Source of the DNA: an uncultured Pelagibacteraceae bacterium
Lineage (GTDB): Bacteria > Pseudomonadota > Alphaproteobacteria > Pelagibacterales > Pelagibacteraceae
Length of the DNA stretch: 64,000 bases
Assembly (NCBI GenBank): GCA_902530635.1
Contig: CACABC010000003.1
Span: forward strand, 49,185 to 113,184
Direction: 5' to 3'
In this document: one piece after another, positions 17,423 to 28,198 of the stretch
How positions within the stretch are numbered: the stretch's first letter is position 1
How the letters are laid out: the number at the start of each line of letters is the position of its first letter
Position numbers and translations under genes: made by a program
Notes under the pieces: model-generated
What the model was told of the DNA's origin: nothing
The model's database searches: none
Seen by the model: only the letters and a program-made list of their open reading frames with translations

Positions 17423-19980
17423 TTTCTCTTTCTTTTTTTATTTTTATCGTACTCTTTTCTTTTTTCTATTAAAATTAAAGCTTCTTCCATTGTTATTTCA
17501 GATGGATCTTTATCTTCAGGTATAGTTGCATTTAAAGATTTATATTTAATATATGGACCATATTGTCCTTTCATAATCCTTACAGGCTTTTTGTCTTCCG
17601 GGTGATCGCCTAGATTTTTTATTTCAGACGATGACATTCTCCCAGGTTTAGCTTCTGAAATTAAAGTTATTGCTCTATTCAGACCAATTGAAAACAATTC
17701 ATCTATACTTTCAATTCTTGCAGATTTATTGGAACATTTTAAATAAGGACCAAATCGTCCAATGTTAATAGTTATGTCTTCATTTAATTCGGGATGTTTG
17801 CCGATTATTCTTGGTAAAGAGCATAGATATTTTGCTTTTTCTAAATCAACATTTTCGATTGGCAATCCTTTTGGTATAGACACGTTTTTTAAATTTTCAT
17901 TTTCTTTTTTCTTTTTAGATTTTTTTGATTTATTTTGATCTAATTCACCAGGTTCAATTTCATATTGTAAATATGGGCCAAACCTTCCATTTTTAAGAAA
18001 TATATCTTTACCTAAATCATTTTTTCCAATTAATTTAGGCTCAGCCAAATTGATTTGCTGCGATGCTTTTGATTTTGATAAAGGCCTTGTAAATTTGCAT
18101 TCTGGATAATTTGAACAACCTATGAAAGCTCCACCTCTAAAACTATTTTTTAGACTTAGTTCACCAGTCTCACATAGTTTACATTTTCTATCAATTACGT
18201 CGTTATCATCTCTTTCAAAAACAAGATCGCCCAAGCTTTCATTTAATAGATCTAAAACTTCCCTAGTTCTTTTTTCTTTGACTTGTCCAACATTTGAATA
18301 AAAATCTTTCCAAAAACCATCTAAAACTTTGAGCCAATCAATTTTACCGCTAGTAATCTCATCTAGTTGATTTTCTAAATCTGCTGTAAAATTATAATCA
18401 ACATATTTAGTAAATAATTTTTCTAGAAATGCAGAAAGTAATTTGCCTCGGTCTGTAGGGTGAAATCTTTTATTTAATAATTCAACATAATTTCTCGTCG
18501 ATAAAACTGATATAATACTTGCATATGTTGATGGTCGTCCAATTCCTAGCTCTTCCATTTTTTTAACAAGACTAGCTTCAGAGTACCTTGGTGGCGGATC
18601 TGTAAAATGTTGATCATCTATTAATTCCTTTATTGAGACCTTATCTCCTACTTTAACTTCAGGTAAAATATTTTTAAGATCTTCGTCTTTTTCCTCAAAT
18701 TTATAGACTTTTAAATATCCTTCGAATTTAATAGTAGAACCATTTGCTTTAAAATTTACTTTTTTATCATCAGATTCTATAGTTATACTTTTTCTGTCAA
18801 ATTCAGCTGGATTCATTTGTGAAGATACAGCTCTATTCCAGATTAATTCATAAAGTTTATACTGATCAGTACTTAAATATTTTTTCATGTCAGAAGGCTT
18901 TCGAGAAACATCTGTTGGTCTAATAGCTTCATGAGCTTCTTGTGCATTCTTTGCTTTTTTCCCAGAATAACTATTAGGACTCTCTGGTAGATATTTTTTT
19001 CCGTGTTCTTTATCTATGAAGTTTCTAAAATCAGTAATAGCATCGTTTGAAATTTGAGTTCCGTCAGTTCTCATATATGTGATTAATCCCACAGTATCAC
19101 CCTCAAAATCTATTCCTTGATAAAGTCTTTGTGCAATCTGCATTGTTCTAGATGCTCCAAAACCGAACTTTCCAGATGCAGTTTGTTGTAAGGTTGATGT
19201 GGTAAACGGCGCTAATGGATTTCTGCGGTAAACTTTTGAAGATACATCAGTTATTTTGTATGATTGTTTTTTAATTTCATTTAATGCTGTCTCAGAATTT
19301 TTTTTATTTTTAAAGGAAAATTTTTCAACTTTTTCTCCAGCAAAAATTGACAGTTTTGATTTAATAAGTTTATCATCGTATTGGAAGTTACTAGCAATGG
19401 TCCAAAATTCTTCAGGTTTAAAAAGTTCAATTTCATGTTCACGTTCAGTTATTAATCTAAGCGCAACAGATTGAACACGTCCAGCAGATTTTGATCCGGG
19501 AAGTTTTGTCCACAAAATTGGCGAAATGTTGAAACCAACTAAATAATCCAAAGCTCTTCTAGCCATATATGCATTAACCAAAAGAGACTCAATTTCTCTA
19601 GGATTGTTTATTCCATTTGTGACAGCTTTTTTTGTTATTTCATTAAAAACAACTCTTTCAACTTTTTTTCCTTTTAAAAGCTTTTTGCTTTGAAGAATTT
19701 CTCTAACGTGCCATGCAATTGCTTCTCCCTCTCGATCTGGGTCAGTTGCTAATATAATTTTTTGAGATACAGCTGCTGCGTCAGTAATTTCTTTAACATA
19801 TTTTTTTGAGAATGAATCTAATTCCCATTCCATTTTGAAGTTATTTTCAGGATCAACAGATCCATTTTTTGACGGTAGATCTCTAACATGACCATAACTG
19901 GCTAATACTTTATAGTCTTTACCTAGATATTTATTTATGGTTTTTGCTTTTGCTGGACTTTCTACTATTACAAGATTCAT
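17419..19980 (-). CDS. topA: DNA topoisomerase I
   Basis: Type IA topoisomerase that relaxes negative supercoils. TOPRIM domain at the N-terminus (VIVESPAKAKTI, then ATDPDREGEAIAWH near residue 80), and catalytic Tyr302 in GLITYMRTDGT. One four-Cys zinc ribbon lies near residue 580 (CKLCETGEL...GCSNYPECKFTR), followed by Lys-rich segments with repeated GRFGPYL-type units. I chose the Met at 19980 because the family begins MNLVIVESPAKA; the in-frame Met seven codons upstream adds residues foreign to the family. Predicted length 853. Confidence 0.96.
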   Translation of the reverse strand: MNLVIVESPAKAKTINKYLGKDYKVLASYGHVRDLPSKNGSVDPENNFKMEWELDSFSKKYVKEITDAAAVSQKIILATDPDREGEAIAWHVREILQSKKLLKGKKVERVVFNEITKKAVTNGINNPREIESLLVNAYMARRALDYLVGFNISPILWTKLPGSKSAGRVQSVALRLITEREHEIELFKPEEFWTIASNFQYDDKLIKSKLSIFAGEKVEKFSFKNKKNSETALNEIKKQSYKITDVSSKVYRRNPLAPFTTSTLQQTASGKFGFGASRTMQIAQRLYQGIDFEGDTVGLITYMRTDGTQISNDAITDFRNFIDKEHGKKYLPESPNSYSGKKAKNAQEAHEAIRPTDVSRKPSDMKKYLSTDQYKLYELIWNRAVSSQMNPAEFDRKSITIESDDKKVNFKANGSTIKFEGYLKVYKFEEKDEDLKNILPEVKVGDKVSIKELIDDQHFTDPPPRYSEASLVKKMEELGIGRPSTYASIISVLSTRNYVELLNKRFHPTDRGKLLSAFLEKLFTKYVDYNFTADLENQLDEITSGKIDWLKVLDGFWKDFYSNVGQVKEKRTREVLDLLNESLGDLVFERDDNDVIDRKCKLCETGELSLKNSFRGGAFIGCSNYPECKFTRPLSKSKASQQINLAEPKLIGKNDLGKDIFLKNGRFGPYLQYEIEPGELDQNKSKKSKKKKENENLKNVSIPKGLPIENVDLEKAKYLCSLPRIIGKHPELNEDITINIGRFGPYLKCSNKSARIESIDELFSIGLNRAITLISEAKPGRMSSSEIKNLGDHPEDKKPVRIMKGQYGPYIKYKSLNATIPEDKDPSEITMEEALILIEKRKEYDKNKKRKRK

Positions 19981-20044
19981 TATAATTGACCTTACTGTCA
20001 AAAATAAACCTATTTGTCAAATCAAAGCACAATAAGTGTTGATT

Positions 20045-20626
20045 TTAAAGTTTTATTTTATCTTCGGTTTTATTTTTTAACCTAATAAAATTCTGCCTGT
20101 GAGTATATATAATTATGACAAAAGTAGAGAATAATAAGAAATTTAATTCTAAATTACTTTCAAAAAAAGAAATTAAAAAAATAACTAGAGCTGAGATAAT
20201 TGACGATAAGGAAGAATATTTAGTTATCAAAACTATTATGATCCAGGATAAACAAAATATTAATCCGAGTTTTAAAGACAAAGCCAAAACTATTCCCAAG
20301 TAAGTAGCAATTCCTTTTCCTCCCTTAAATTTTAACCACACAGGAAATATGTGTCCAAGAAACGCCATCATTCCAGACAAATAAATTAAATTTGGGAAAT
20401 AATGATTAGTAATAATAATTGGAGCAAAACCCTTAAAAATATCAAGCCACAAAGTCAAAATAGCATAAAACTTATTACCAGCTCTCAATACATTGGTTGC
20501 ACCAATATTTTTGGAGCCAACTTTTCTTATGTCTTGATTTAAAAATAATTTTGATACAATTAACCCGTAGGGAATTGAACCAGATATGTATGAAAAAAGA
20601 GATATTAAAAATATTTCGAATATCAC
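20045..20626 (-). CDS. plsY: Acyl-phosphate:glycerol-3-phosphate acyltransferase PlsY
   Basis: Inner-membrane enzyme that acylates glycerol-3-phosphate using acyl-phosphate made by PlsX (plsX is at 50231 in this window). Three family motifs are visible: SGSIPYGLIVSK (~16-27), GSKNIGATNVLR (~37-48) and the Gly-rich KGGKGIATYLG (~101-111). About five membrane segments; 193 residues is normal. Its start overlaps the end of the pseudo-dihydroorotase gene by four bases. Confidence 0.94.
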   Translation of the reverse strand: MIFEIFLISLFSYISGSIPYGLIVSKLFLNQDIRKVGSKNIGATNVLRAGNKFYAILTLWLDIFKGFAPIIITNHYFPNLIYLSGMMAFLGHIFPVWLKFKGGKGIATYLGIVLALSLKLGLIFCLSWIIIVLITKYSSLSSIISALVIFLISFFESNLELNFLLFSTFVIIIYTHRQNFIRLKNKTEDKIKL

Positions 20627-21915
20627 TGTAAGTTAAAAACGCTCTCTCCTTTTAGGTAGGTCATTAGAACTTTTCCTTGAAGTTTTCTATTTTCAATAGC
20701 AGCATTTTTAGATTTTGATTTTAATTTTGACACATCCACTTTCCAAGGTTGATCAAGATCAAAAATGCATAAATCTGCATCCGATCCCTTTTTTAAGCTG
20801 CCTTTATTAATTTTTAATATTTTTGCTGGATTATAAGTAATAGTTTCAATTATTTTTTTAAGAGGAAGGGAGTCATTGTGGTAAAGCTCTAGTGCAAGTG
20901 ACAGAAGAGTTTCAATACCAATTGATCCTTCAGCTGCCTGTGCGAAAGGAAGTCTTTTACTTTCTTCATCCTCAGGTTTATGGTCAGATACTATTACGTC
21001 TATTAGACCGTCCTTAACTCCTTGAACTAAAGCCTTCCTATCTTCCTCTTTTCTTAGAGGAGGAGAGACCTTCATAAAGGTTTTAAAATCTCCTATATCA
21101 TTTTCATTTAGTGAAAGATTGTTAATAGACACACCAGTAGAAAACTTTAAACCGTTTTTCTTATATTTTTTTATAACATCTACAGATTTAGAGGATGACA
21201 ATTGAGATATATGATATCTACAAGGATATTCTTCCAATAATGATAAATCTCTTTCAATAATAATTTTTTCAGCAATGTACGGTATACCTTGTAAGCCAAG
21301 TCTCGTAGAAACCTCCCCTTCACTTATACATCTTCCTTTTGAAAGCTCGTGATCTTCGGGATGTTGCATAACTAGTACATCAAGATCTGAAGCATAATTC
21401 ATGATTCTAGACATTATTTCTGAATTTTGAACAGTCTTTGTTGCATCAGTAAAGCCAACAATTCCTTTTTTAGATAACAAACCAAACTCAGTCATAAGCT
21501 TTCCATCCATATTTCTTGTCAAAGTAGCCGACGGATAAATATTTATGCCAGCTTTATCTCTACCTCTTCTAAGTATAAAATCTACCATAGAAACATTATC
21601 AATTACTGGGCTTGTATTTGGCATTGAAACTACGGATGTAACACCTCCAGATAAAGCGGCATTACTTAAACTTCTAAAATTTTCTTTGTATTCAAAACCT
21701 GGTTCTCCAATAAATACTTTCATATCTATAATTCCAGGTATTAAAATTTTGCCTTTAAGATCAATTTTTTCTGCTTTAGAAGGAACATTTGATTTATTAA
21801 CAGTTTTTCCAACCGCTTTAACTTTGCCTTTTTCATCAATTATTATTCCTCCAATCTCATCTAGGTTTTGAGAAGGATCAATTATTCTAGCGTTTATAAA
21901 ATATTTTTCTTTCAT
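20623..21915 (-). CDS. Dihydroorotase homologue lacking metal ligands (PyrC'-type pseudo-dihydroorotase)
   Basis: The 430-residue amidohydrolase fold aligns end to end with class I dihydroorotase. The zinc signature DxHxHxRxPG, however, reads D64-M-K66-V-F68-I-G70-E-P-G73: both His ligands and the substrate Arg are lost. The later TDHAPH block reads S-D311-H-K-P-E315, and the PHH block reads INN. His185 and His235 remain. Inactive homologues of this kind beside pyrB (PyrC' in Pseudomonas) are known to be structural partners needed for aspartate transcarbamoylase assembly. The start overlaps the pyrB stop by one base. A catalytic pyrC is not in the window. Homology is secure; inactivity is inferred. 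Confidence 0.88.
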   Translation of the reverse strand: MKEKYFINARIIDPSQNLDEIGGIIIDEKGKVKAVGKTVNKSNVPSKAEKIDLKGKILIPGIIDMKVFIGEPGFEYKENFRSLSNAALSGGVTSVVSMPNTSPVIDNVSMVDFILRRGRDKAGINIYPSATLTRNMDGKLMTEFGLLSKKGIVGFTDATKTVQNSEIMSRIMNYASDLDVLVMQHPEDHELSKGRCISEGEVSTRLGLQGIPYIAEKIIIERDLSLLEEYPCRYHISQLSSSKSVDVIKKYKKNGLKFSTGVSINNLSLNENDIGDFKTFMKVSPPLRKEEDRKALVQGVKDGLIDVIVSDHKPEDEESKRLPFAQAAEGSIGIETLLSLALELYHNDSLPLKKIIETITYNPAKILKINKGSLKKGSDADLCIFDLDQPWKVDVSKLKSKSKNAAIENRKLQGKVLMTYLKGESVFNLQ

Positions 21916-22859
21916 TATTTACAATAAAGTTTTAAACATGCCATCCTTACAGCCACACCAAGTTCAACTTGTTCTTTTACTAAACTTACGTTTATATCAT
22001 CAGCAAGTCTTGTATCTATTTCAACACCTCTGTTCATGGGTCCGGGGTGCATTATAAGAGCATCTTTTTTTGCAAATTTTAATTTGTCAGGTGTTAATCC
22101 GAAGTATTCATAGTATTCTCTTTTTGAAGGTAGGAAAGATCCATGCATTCTTTCATTCTGTAATCTCAACATCATAACAATATCACATGATTTCAATCCT
22201 TCTTTCATATTTGTAAATGCTTTTACTCCAAGTTTATTTATTGAAGTAGGCATCAAAGTTTTTGGAGCAATAACATTTACTTCGGCGCCCAGCATGTTGA
22301 GTAAATAAATATTTGATCTTGCAACTCTTGAATGAAGAATGTCACCACATATTGCAATTTTTAAACCTTCAATTTTTCCTTTTCTATTTATTATTGTTAG
22401 TGCATCTAAAAGTGCTTGAGTAGGATGCTCTCTTAAGCCATCGCCGGCATTAATTACAGAACAGTTAACTTTTTGAGACAAAAGGTTAGGGGCACCAGAG
22501 TCTTGGTGTCTAACAACTATAATATCTGGGTGCATCGCATTAAGTGACATAGCAGTATCAAGTATAGTTTCACCTTTCTTTAAAGAGGAATTTCCAACAT
22601 TCATTGTCATTACATCTGCACCCAATCTTTTACCCGCAAGTTCAAATGAGCTTTGAGTTCTAGTAGAAGGCTCAAAAAATAAATTAATTTGTGTTTTCCC
22701 TCTTAATAAATCTAGTTTTTTAGAGGCACTTCTGTTCAATTTAATAAAATTTTTTGCTTCGCTTAGTATGAGATTTACTTCTTGAATAGATAAGTTTTGG
22801 ATACCTAAAAGGTGTTCTTGGACTTCTTTAACAGCTGAAAATTTTTTTATAACTGCCAT
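21915..22859 (-). CDS. pyrB: Aspartate carbamoyltransferase catalytic subunit
   Basis: Commits carbamoyl phosphate and aspartate to pyrimidine synthesis. The carbamoyl-phosphate signature [13 protein letters not shown] is near residue 60; the HPTQALLD and [12 protein letters not shown] blocks are present. Length 314 is typical. It is coupled by a one-base overlap to the pseudo-dihydroorotase that probably assembles with it. No pyrI is seen. Upstream, ruvX ends 44 bases away on the same strand. Confidence 0.96.
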   Translation of the reverse strand: MAVIKKFSAVKEVQEHLLGIQNLSIQEVNLILSEAKNFIKLNRSASKKLDLLRGKTQINLFFEPSTRTQSSFELAGKRLGADVMTMNVGNSSLKKGETILDTAMSLNAMHPDIIVVRHQDSGAPNLLSQKVNCSVINAGDGLREHPTQALLDALTIINRKGKIEGLKIAICGDILHSRVARSNIYLLNMLGAEVNVIAPKTLMPTSINKLGVKAFTNMKEGLKSCDIVMMLRLQNERMHGSFLPSKREYYEYFGLTPDKLKFAKKDALIMHPGPMNRGVEIDTRLADDINVSLVKEQVELGVAVRMACLKLYCK

Positions 22860-22903
22860 TAAAATTAACTCTATAGGCCTTTTGCACTATCATAGCAAGT
22901 TAT

Positions 22904-23359
22904 TTATCTTCTAATATAGTCAATAGCACCCTGTAATATAAAAGAAGCAGCGTTTTGGTCTAATTTGTTAACTTTTTTTGATATATTTACGTCTAAATTG
23001 CTTGATAAATTGAAGGCCGCTTGACTTGATAACCTTTCATCCCACATGGTGACAGGTATTGAAACATTATTTGATATGTATTTACTAAAATCTTCTGCTG
23101 ATTGAGCCGAAGGTCCTTTTGAACCATCCATATTTATAGGGTTACCTATAATGATTCCTTTTATATTGTTTTCTTCAATTATTTTTTGGATCTCATTGAT
23201 AAAATTAGAATTATTTTTTTTAAAAATGGTTTTTAAAGGTGTCGAGACAAGTTTATCCTCATCTGATATAGCTATTCCAATACGATTTTTACCTGGATCT
23301 ATACCTAATAATCTAGACTTTTTTTCGATTGATTTCTTAAAATCTTCAATATCTATCAT
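22904..23359 (-). CDS. ruvX: Putative pre-16S rRNA nuclease / RuvX (YqgF)
   Basis: RNase H-fold protein of the YqgF family, linked to 16S rRNA 5' maturation and also described as a Holliday-junction resolvase homologue. LLGIDPGKNRIGIAISD near residue 17 holds the first catalytic Asp; IIIGNPINMDGSKGPSA and MWDERLSSQAA hold the other acidic residues. 151 residues is normal. It is first in the minus run and divergent from gatC across 53 bases. Confidence 0.92.
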   Translation of the reverse strand: MIDIEDFKKSIEKKSRLLGIDPGKNRIGIAISDEDKLVSTPLKTIFKKNNSNFINEIQKIIEENNIKGIIIGNPINMDGSKGPSAQSAEDFSKYISNNVSIPVTMWDERLSSQAAFNLSSNLDVNISKKVNKLDQNAASFILQGAIDYIRR

Positions 23360-23412
23360 GAATATGTTATATTTTACTAAACTTTCTAATCAAACTAAAA
23401 CATAGTTTATAG

Positions 23413-23700
23413 ATGTCTATAGAAAAAAACCAAGTTAAAAAAGTTGCTAAACTATCTCGAATTTCACTAGATGAAAACAAGGTCGAATCTTTATCTAAGG
23501 ATCTTAATTCAATAATAAACTTTGTAGAACAACTTAATAAACTAGACACAAAAGACACAAAACCACTAAGCTCTGTAATTGATAAAACTTTAGAACCAAG
23601 AAATGATAAAGTTAACGATGGCAAAATAAAAGATGAAATATTAAAAAATTCACCCGATAAGAATGAAGACTTTTTTATCGTTCCTAAAGTGATAGAATAA
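23413..23700 (+). CDS. gatC: Asp-tRNA(Asn)/Glu-tRNA(Gln) amidotransferase subunit C
   Basis: Small stabilizing subunit of GatCAB, which converts Glu-tRNA(Gln) or Asp-tRNA(Asn) to the correct aminoacyl-tRNA. The family pattern [34 protein letters not shown] and the C-terminal FFIVPKVIE are clear. 95 residues is normal. No good Shine-Dalgarno is seen. Two bases separate it from gatA. Confidence 0.95.
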   Translation: MSIEKNQVKKVAKLSRISLDENKVESLSKDLNSIINFVEQLNKLDTKDTKPLSSVIDKTLEPRNDKVNDGKIKDEILKNSPDKNEDFFIVPKVIE

Positions 23701-23702
23701 AT

Positions 23703-25160
23703 ATGTCCGACTTAAATAAAAGTACACTTTTAGAAATTATAAATTTAATTAAATTAAAAAAAATATCTTCTTTAGAAATAACAAATCATTTTATTAAAAA
23801 CATCGAAAAAAGCAAAAATTTGAATTGTTTTATTACAACCTGTTTTGAAAAAACCATAAAGAGTGCTAAAGATTTTGATGCTAAAAAAGATTTCAGTGGT
23901 TTGCTTTCTGGCGTACCATTAGCAGTTAAAGATTTATTTTGTACAAAAAATACAAAAACTACTGCTGGTAGCAAAATTTTATCGAATTTTATTCCTACAT
24001 ATGAGTCTACAGTTACTGATAATTTATGGTCTGAGGGGGCAATTTTACTTGGAAAACTTAATTGTGATGAGTTTGCTATGGGCTCATCCAACGAAACTAG
24101 TTTTTTTGGAAACACAATAAATCCCGTAGGTAAAAATTTGGTTCCAGGTGGATCTTCAGGTGGATCCGCAAGTGCTTTAGCGGCCAATCTTACTCCAGCA
24201 ACTATAGGAACTGATACGGGTGGATCAATTAGACAGCCAGCATCTTTTACTGGCACAGTTGGATTAAAACCTACTTACGGATTATGTTCAAGATGGGGAA
24301 TCGTAGCTTTTGCTTCATCTCTGGATCAAGCTGGTCCAATGACAAAAAACGTAGAAGATTGTGCTCTATTATTGGAGGCAATGTCTGGGTATGATGAGAA
24401 AGATTCTACATCAATAAATAAAAAAAAGGAAAATTATTCTAAAAATTTAAATCCAAAAATTAATGGATTAAAAATTGGAATACCCAAAGAGTATAGAGTA
24501 GAAAATATGCCCAAGGAAATCGATGGGCTTTGGAAAAAAGGAATAGATATTTTAAAAAATTCTGGAGCTAAGATTATTGATATATCACTACCTCATACAA
24601 AATATGCATTACCAACTTATTATATTGTTGCTCCAGCGGAGGCTTCTTCAAATTTAGCACGTTATGACGGCATTAAATTTGGATACAGATCTATTAAGGG
24701 AAAAAATCTTATTGAAATGTATGAAAATACAAGAGGAGAGGGGTTTGGAGATGAAGTGAAAAGGAGAGTTCTTATTGGAACATATGTTTTATCATCAGGT
24801 TATTACGATGCCTATTATCTTAAAGCGCAAAAAGTTCGAAGATTAATTAAAAATGATTTTGATAAATGTTTTAAGGGAGTTGATGCTATTTTAACCCCAT
24901 CTACTCCAAGTTCAGCTTTTAAGATTGGAGAAAAATCCAATGATCCAATATCTATGTACTTAAACGATATATTCACAGTTCCAGTAAATTTAGCTGGAAT
25001 ACCGGCAATTTCGATACCTGCTGGCCATGATAGTAAAGGATATCCTCTCGGACTTCAATTGATATCCAAAGCTTTAGATGAACAAAAAATTTTAAATTTA
25101 GCTTTTGCAATGGAAAAAAGTATTGATTTCAAACAATCTTTTAACAGGTGGTGGGAATAA
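23703..25160 (+). CDS. gatA: Asp-tRNA(Asn)/Glu-tRNA(Gln) amidotransferase subunit A
   Basis: Amidase subunit that releases ammonia from glutamine. The Ser-cisSer-Lys triad is visible: Lys76 in VPLAVKDLF, then [13 protein letters not shown] and [13 protein letters not shown]. Length 485 matches the family. It lies between gatC and gatB with gaps of 2-3 bases, the standard cotranscribed arrangement. Confidence 0.97.
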   Translation: MSDLNKSTLLEIINLIKLKKISSLEITNHFIKNIEKSKNLNCFITTCFEKTIKSAKDFDAKKDFSGLLSGVPLAVKDLFCTKNTKTTAGSKILSNFIPTYESTVTDNLWSEGAILLGKLNCDEFAMGSSNETSFFGNTINPVGKNLVPGGSSGGSASALAANLTPATIGTDTGGSIRQPASFTGTVGLKPTYGLCSRWGIVAFASSLDQAGPMTKNVEDCALLLEAMSGYDEKDSTSINKKKENYSKNLNPKINGLKIGIPKEYRVENMPKEIDGLWKKGIDILKNSGAKIIDISLPHTKYALPTYYIVAPAEASSNLARYDGIKFGYRSIKGKNLIEMYENTRGEGFGDEVKRRVLIGTYVLSSGYYDAYYLKAQKVRRLIKNDFDKCFKGVDAILTPSTPSSAFKIGEKSNDPISMYLNDIFTVPVNLAGIPAISIPAGHDSKGYPLGLQLISKALDEQKILNLAFAMEKSIDFKQSFNRWWE

Positions 25161-25163
25161 TTT

Positions 25164-26645
25164 ATGGATAAAGAAAAATTTGATTATTATATTAAAACTG
25201 AGAAAAATAATTGGGAAGTAGTTATAGGTTTAGAGGTTCATGCTCAAGTTATTTCAGCTTCAAAACTATTTTCAGGCTCATCTACAAAATTTGGTGCAAA
25301 ACCAAACACCCAAGTTAGCTTAGTCGACTCCGCTTTTCCTGGAATGCTTCCAGTCGTAAATCAATATTGTATTGAACAAGCGATCAAAACCGGTTTGGGA
25401 TTAAATGCAAAAATTAATTTACTTTCAATATTTGATAGAAAAAATTATTTCTATGCCGATTTACCTGCTGGTTATCAAATTTCACAATATAAAAATCCAA
25501 TTGTAGGTGAAGGCGAAGTTACTTTAGATATGCCCTATGGTAGTAAAAAAGTCAGAATTGAGAGACTACATTTAGAACAGGATGCAGGAAAAAGTATTCA
25601 TGACATGAGTCCTGATAATACCTTTGTTGATCTTAATAGATCTGGAGTAGCTTTAATGGAAATTGTTAGTAAACCAGATTTAAGATCACCTAGTGAGGTA
25701 AACACATATGTAAAAAAACTCAGAACAATAATGAGATACCTTGGTACTTGTGATGGCAATATGCAAGAAGGTTCTTTAAGAGCAGACGTTAATGTATCAG
25801 TAAGAAAAAAAGGTGAAAAAAAATTTGGTACCAGGTGTGAAATTAAAAATGTTAATTCAATTAAATTCATGGAGATGGCCATAGATACTGAAGCAAAAAG
25901 ACAAGTAGAATTGTTAGAATCAGGTAAAAATATTGAGCAGGAAACAAGACTTTTTGATACAAAAAAAAATGAGACTAGATCCATGAGATCGAAAGAAGAA
26001 GCTCACGACTACAGATATTTTCCAGACCCGGACTTACTCCCTTTAGAAATCGAACACAGTTACATTGAGAAATTGAAAAAAAATTTACCAGAACTACCCG
26101 ATCAAAAAAAAAAAAGGTTTATCAAGAAATTTAAATTAACACCATATGAAGCAAACGTCTTAGTCTCAGAAGCAGATACATCAAAATATTTTGAAGAGGT
26201 AATAAAAGATGCTGATATAAAGCTAGCTAAAAATTGGATAATAGTGGAATTATTCGCTGTCTTGAACAAAAAAAATCTAGATATTAAAGACTCACCGGTA
26301 TCACCAAAAAATTTATCATCATTAATTAATGCTATCAGTTCTGGTGAAATTTCAGGAAAGATAGCAAAAAAGGTATTCGAAATGATGGTTGAGTCTGGTG
26401 ACGAACCATCAAAAATAATTAAAGAGAAAGGATTAAAACAACAAAGTGACCCTAAAGAATTAGAAAAAATTGTTCTTAAAGTTTTAGAAAGCAATTCTGA
26501 TAAAGTTTCTCAATACAAATCTGGTAAAGAAAAACTCTATGGTTTTTTTATAGGCGAAATAATGAAAGCTTCATCCGGAAAAGCTAATCCAAAATTAGTT
26601 AATGATATTTTAAAAGAAAAGTTAAAAAATGATCAAAAGTCTTGA
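25164..26645 (+). CDS. gatB: Asp-tRNA(Asn)/Glu-tRNA(Gln) amidotransferase subunit B
   Basis: Kinase/transamidase subunit that activates the mischarged aminoacyl end. [13 protein letters not shown] opens the catalytic core; [19 protein letters not shown] and the [10 protein letters not shown] segment are diagnostic; the C-terminal YqeY-like tRNA-binding tail follows from ~340. Length 493 is slightly above the usual ~480. The last 17 bases overlap the following methyltransferase gene. Confidence 0.97.
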   Translation: MDKEKFDYYIKTEKNNWEVVIGLEVHAQVISASKLFSGSSTKFGAKPNTQVSLVDSAFPGMLPVVNQYCIEQAIKTGLGLNAKINLLSIFDRKNYFYADLPAGYQISQYKNPIVGEGEVTLDMPYGSKKVRIERLHLEQDAGKSIHDMSPDNTFVDLNRSGVALMEIVSKPDLRSPSEVNTYVKKLRTIMRYLGTCDGNMQEGSLRADVNVSVRKKGEKKFGTRCEIKNVNSIKFMEMAIDTEAKRQVELLESGKNIEQETRLFDTKKNETRSMRSKEEAHDYRYFPDPDLLPLEIEHSYIEKLKKNLPELPDQKKKRFIKKFKLTPYEANVLVSEADTSKYFEEVIKDADIKLAKNWIIVELFAVLNKKNLDIKDSPVSPKNLSSLINAISSGEISGKIAKKVFEMMVESGDEPSKIIKEKGLKQQSDPKELEKIVLKVLESNSDKVSQYKSGKEKLYGFFIGEIMKASSGKANPKLVNDILKEKLKNDQKS

Positions 26646-27285
26646 GATTAACGAAAGATTAGAAAAATATATTTCTGATCACAGTTATGACCTTCATCCT
26701 GTGCAAAGAGATATACTTAAATACAATGATACCCTAGGCCATAGCAAAAAAATGCAAATTTCAATATCGCAGGCATACTTTTTTCAATTTTTTATTAAAA
26801 CTAACAATTTAAAAAAGATTTTAGAAATTGGAACTTTTACTGGTTACAGTGCTTTATCAATGGGTCTTGTTTTACCAAAAGACGGAGATATTACCTGTTT
26901 AGATATAAATAAAAAAACCTCTGAAGAAGCAAGTCTTTTTTTTAAAAAAGCAAATTTAGATAAAAAAATTAAAATTATTTTATCTCCAGCAATAAAAAGT
27001 CTTAATAAATTTAAAAAAGATAAAAAAAAATTTGATATGATTTTTATTGATGCTGATAAAGAAAACTACAAAAATTATTATGAAGTATCTTTAGACCTAA
27101 TTAAAAAAAATGGATTTATACTTGTAGATAACGTTTTGTGGAAGGGTGAAGTTGCTGATCCAAAGAAAAATGATAAAATAACCAATGTAATTAGAGAATT
27201 TAATTCTTTTATTAAGAAAGATGATAGGATAGAAAAAACCATTTTGCCGTTAGGCGATGGTGTAACAATTTGTAGGAAAATTTAA
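26629..27285 (+). CDS. Class I SAM-dependent O-methyltransferase (caffeoyl-CoA OMT type)
   Basis: The 218-residue protein matches the small O-methyltransferase family 3: SAM motif [16 protein letters not shown] (~64-79), the [17 protein letters not shown] metal-binding block (~138-154) and [13 protein letters not shown]. Substrates in this family are varied catechol-like compounds and cannot be deduced. The ATG lies inside the gatB end (17-base overlap), and trhO starts directly after its stop. Confidence 0.87.
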   Translation: MIKSLEINERLEKYISDHSYDLHPVQRDILKYNDTLGHSKKMQISISQAYFFQFFIKTNNLKKILEIGTFTGYSALSMGLVLPKDGDITCLDINKKTSEEASLFFKKANLDKKIKIILSPAIKSLNKFKKDKKKFDMIFIDADKENYKNYYEVSLDLIKKNGFILVDNVLWKGEVADPKKNDKITNVIREFNSFIKKDDRIEKTILPLGDGVTICRKI

Positions 27286-28191
27286 ATGTTTCATATTTTT
27301 GGATTTTATAAATTTAAAAAACTACGTGGTCTAAAAAACCTAAAAAAAGTTTTTCAAGAAGATCTTTTTAAAAATCAAATTAAAGGTACAATAATTTTTT
27401 CAAAAGAAGGAATTAATGGTAGCATTTCAGGAAAGAAAAGTAATATCATCAAAATTAAAGACAACTTAAAAAAAATATGTAATTTTAAAAACTTTGACTC
27501 TGAGAATAATTCTACAAATAGTTTCCAACCCTTCCATAAAGGAAAAATTAAAATTAAAAAGGAAGTTGTACCAATGGGTATTAATGTTCTATCTTCAAAT
27601 AAAATTAACAATTCTATTGGCCCAAAAAAATGGAATACATTACTTAAAGAAAAAAATATTAAAATAATTGATGCAAGAAAACCTTTTGAACACGAGGTAG
27701 GAACATTTAAAAGAGCAGAAAATCCTAACGTTAATAATTTTAGAGACTTTCCTAAATACTTAAAAAAATTTAATAAAAAAAATAAAATTGCAATGTTTTG
27801 TACTGGTGGTATTAGGTGTGAAAAAGCATCTGTTTATCTTAAAAGAAAAGGATTTAATAATATATTCCAATTAAAAGGAGGTATATTAAATTATTTGCAA
27901 AAAATTAATAAAAAACAGAGTTTATGGAAAGGTGAGTGTTACGTTTTTGATAATAGAGTTTCTCTCAAACATAAATTAAAGATTGGGACATACTCTATGT
28001 GTAGCGGGTGCAGGAAACCAGTGTCGATTCGAGAAAAAAAATCTAAAAAATACGTTGAAGGGATTTCATGCCCGAAATGTCACGACTATCTAACACACTC
28101 ACAAAAAGCAAGATTTTCTATGAGACAAAAACAAATTTTAGCTGCAAAGAAAATGGGAAAAAAGTATATTTTTCAAAAAGAATTTTATTGA
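27286..28191 (+). CDS. trhO: tRNA uridine-34 hydroxylase TrhO (rhodanese domain)
   Basis: In studied bacteria TrhO hydroxylates U34 of tRNAs in an oxygen-dependent way, starting 5-oxyacetate-type modifications. The N-terminal acylphosphatase-like domain (~1-95) is followed by a rhodanese domain with MFCTGGIRCEKAS: Cys172 is the presumed catalytic residue and Cys178 follows it. A C-terminal Cys cluster (SMCSGC, ISCPKCH) may bind metal. Length 301 is normal. Confidence 0.88.
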   Translation: MFHIFGFYKFKKLRGLKNLKKVFQEDLFKNQIKGTIIFSKEGINGSISGKKSNIIKIKDNLKKICNFKNFDSENNSTNSFQPFHKGKIKIKKEVVPMGINVLSSNKINNSIGPKKWNTLLKEKNIKIIDARKPFEHEVGTFKRAENPNVNNFRDFPKYLKKFNKKNKIAMFCTGGIRCEKASVYLKRKGFNNIFQLKGGILNYLQKINKKQSLWKGECYVFDNRVSLKHKLKIGTYSMCSGCRKPVSIREKKSKKYVEGISCPKCHDYLTHSQKARFSMRQKQILAAKKMGKKYIFQKEFY

Positions 28192-28198
28192 GGAACGA

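Noticed and set aside
19981-20001. Seven-codon upstream extension of topA (MTVRSII)
   Set aside because: The TopA family begins MNLVIVESPAKA, and the extension has no family similarity; the Met at 19980 is preferred.
20115-20303. Plus-strand 62-codon frame inside plsY
   Set aside because: It lies wholly antisense to the well-supported plsY and has Lys/Ile/Glu content expected from the opposite strand of a membrane protein gene.
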